Below, piece after piece: positions 63,363-64,000 of a DNA stretch of 64,000 nt (its first letter is position 1; every line of letters begins with the position of its first letter). Below the pieces are notes generated by a model that had not been told where the DNA came from, did no database searches, and saw only the letters and a list, made by a program, of their open reading frames with translations. The translations under genes and the position numbers were made by a program. Source of the stretch: Verrucomicrobiales bacterium (GTDB taxonomy: Bacteria; Verrucomicrobiota; Verrucomicrobiia; Limisphaerales; CAIMTB01). The stretch lies in assembly GCA_016795425.1 (NCBI GenBank), contig JAEUHG010000103.1, positions 30,662 through 94,661 on the forward strand. Direction: 5' to 3'.

Positions 63363-64000
63363 ATGAACAACCTCCACCTTGCCGTTCAATTCTTCCTGCA
63401 GATCGCCGTCATCCTGCTTTTTTGCCGTCTGGTGGGGGCTGTGGCGGTCCGATTTGGCCAGCCGCAAGTGGTGGCGGAAATGGTCGCCGGGGTGCTGCTC
63501 GGTCCGTCGTTGTTTGGTCTTCTGTGGCCGGAGGGGCAGGCCTGGTTGTTTCCGTGGGATCTGACCCAGAAGTCGCGCGACACCCAAAGCTACCTTTTTC
63601 CCGCGTCGCAGCTCGGTTTGGCGCTTTACATGTTTGTCGTGGGAATGGAGTTCCGCGTCGACATTGTCCGCAAACGATTGAGGAGCGCAGTGGCGGTGTC
63701 AGTGGCGGGAATGGCAACGCCGTTTGTGCTCGGGGCCGCCCTGGCGTGGGTCTTGTTCCATCAGACGTCGCTGTTTCCCACCCGAACGTCGCTCACTGAA
63801 GCGATGCTGTTCCTGGGTGCGTCGATGTGCATTACGGCGTTTCCGATGTTGGCCCGGATCATTCACTTCAAGAAATTGGCCGGGACGACCATGGGCACGG
63901 TGGCGCTGGGTGCGGGGGCGATCGATGACGCGACGGCGTGGTGCCTGTTGGCGGTGGTGCTGGCCAGCTTCGATCAGAATTGGAGCCATGCGTGGGTCAA
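63363..64000 (+). CDS. CPA2-type cation:proton antiporter (3' truncated by window edge)
   Basis: The first 212 codons of a membrane antiporter of the monovalent cation:proton antiporter-2 (CPA2/KefB-like) family; the frame continues past the window end. The N-terminal half shows about six hydrophobic helices and the family pattern: VVAEMVAGVLLGPSLFGLLW, GLALYMFVVGMEF, FLGASMCITAFPMLARI and GAGAIDDATAWCLLAVV, where the DD pair is the ion-binding site. The start ATG 63363 has no clear Shine-Dalgarno site. It is divergent from the nitrilase gene, with 240 gene-free bases between. Ion (Na+ or K+) cannot be told from this part. A TrkA or USP domain at the C-terminus, common in the family, would be outside the window. 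Confidence 0.88.
   Translation, partial: MNNLHLAVQFFLQIAVILLFCRLVGAVAVRFGQPQVVAEMVAGVLLGPSLFGLLWPEGQAWLFPWDLTQKSRDTQSYLFPASQLGLALYMFVVGMEFRVDIVRKRLRSAVAVSVAGMATPFVLGAALAWVLFHQTSLFPTRTSLTEAMLFLGASMCITAFPMLARIIHFKKLAGTTMGTVALGAGAIDDATAWCLLAVVLASFDQNWSHAWV

Overview
The window is a high-GC bacterial chromosome segment that most likely comes from the phylum Verrucomicrobiota, probably near the Pedosphaera/Limisphaerales group. This is inferred from protein character, not from a database search. The clues are two solitary pseudopilins with the [20 protein letters not shown] start and a downstream DG-containing tail, secreted DUF1080 and Tat-exported Gfo/Idh/MocA proteins, a PEP-CTERM-type C-terminus, a giant lamin-tail/CotH protein, and few Shine-Dalgarno sequences. 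I saw no tRNA, rRNA, CRISPR array, transposase or phage gene.

Region 1 (1-7075) is the distal spc/alpha ribosomal operon on the plus strand: rpsE (5' truncated by the window edge), rplO, secY, map, infA, rpmJ, rpsM, rpsK, rpsD, rpoA, rplQ, closed by a strong terminator. rpmD (L30) and adk are absent from their usual slots. S11 carries an Ala/Pro-rich N-terminal extension of about 100 residues, and L17 carries a C-terminal tail.

Region 2 (7137-23178) is mixed housekeeping and secreted genes: an MFS transporter, an acyl-CoA synthetase, two pseudopilins, a beta-helix secreted protein, a translationally coupled metF/DUF1080 pair, a CusF-SCO fusion, an antibiotic-biosynthesis-type monooxygenase, an Idh/MocA oxidoreductase, FtsK and a YihY/BrkB membrane protein. 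Region 3 (23283-28117) is a tightly coupled Lhr-type helicase and NAD-dependent DNA ligase pair. The 3' end of ligA overlaps a convergent 1856-residue hybrid histidine kinase (28071-33641).

Region 4 (33882-41347, minus strand) is the most striking block. It encodes an octaheme DmsE/MtrA-like cytochrome, an MtrB/PioB-like outer-membrane beta-barrel, a small monoheme cytochrome, a seven-heme NapC/NirT-type membrane cytochrome and, after a terminator and a hairpin-rich spacer, a nonaheme cytochrome. Together they contain 25 potential c-type haem sites. The set has the parts for an inner membrane to periplasm to outer membrane electron conduit, as in extracellular electron transfer, but no terminal reductase is visible in the window.

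Region 5 (41527-64000) contains a GH57 glucan-branching-type enzyme next to a DUF4912 protein with a very long Pro/Ala-rich arm, a PEP-CTERM choice-of-anchor protein, argH, a Tat-exported oxidoreductase, an 11.3-kb gene for a giant secreted protein with two CotH-like regions (the second lacking key acidic residues), a nitrilase-family hydrolase, and the start of a CPA2 cation/proton antiporter cut by the window end.
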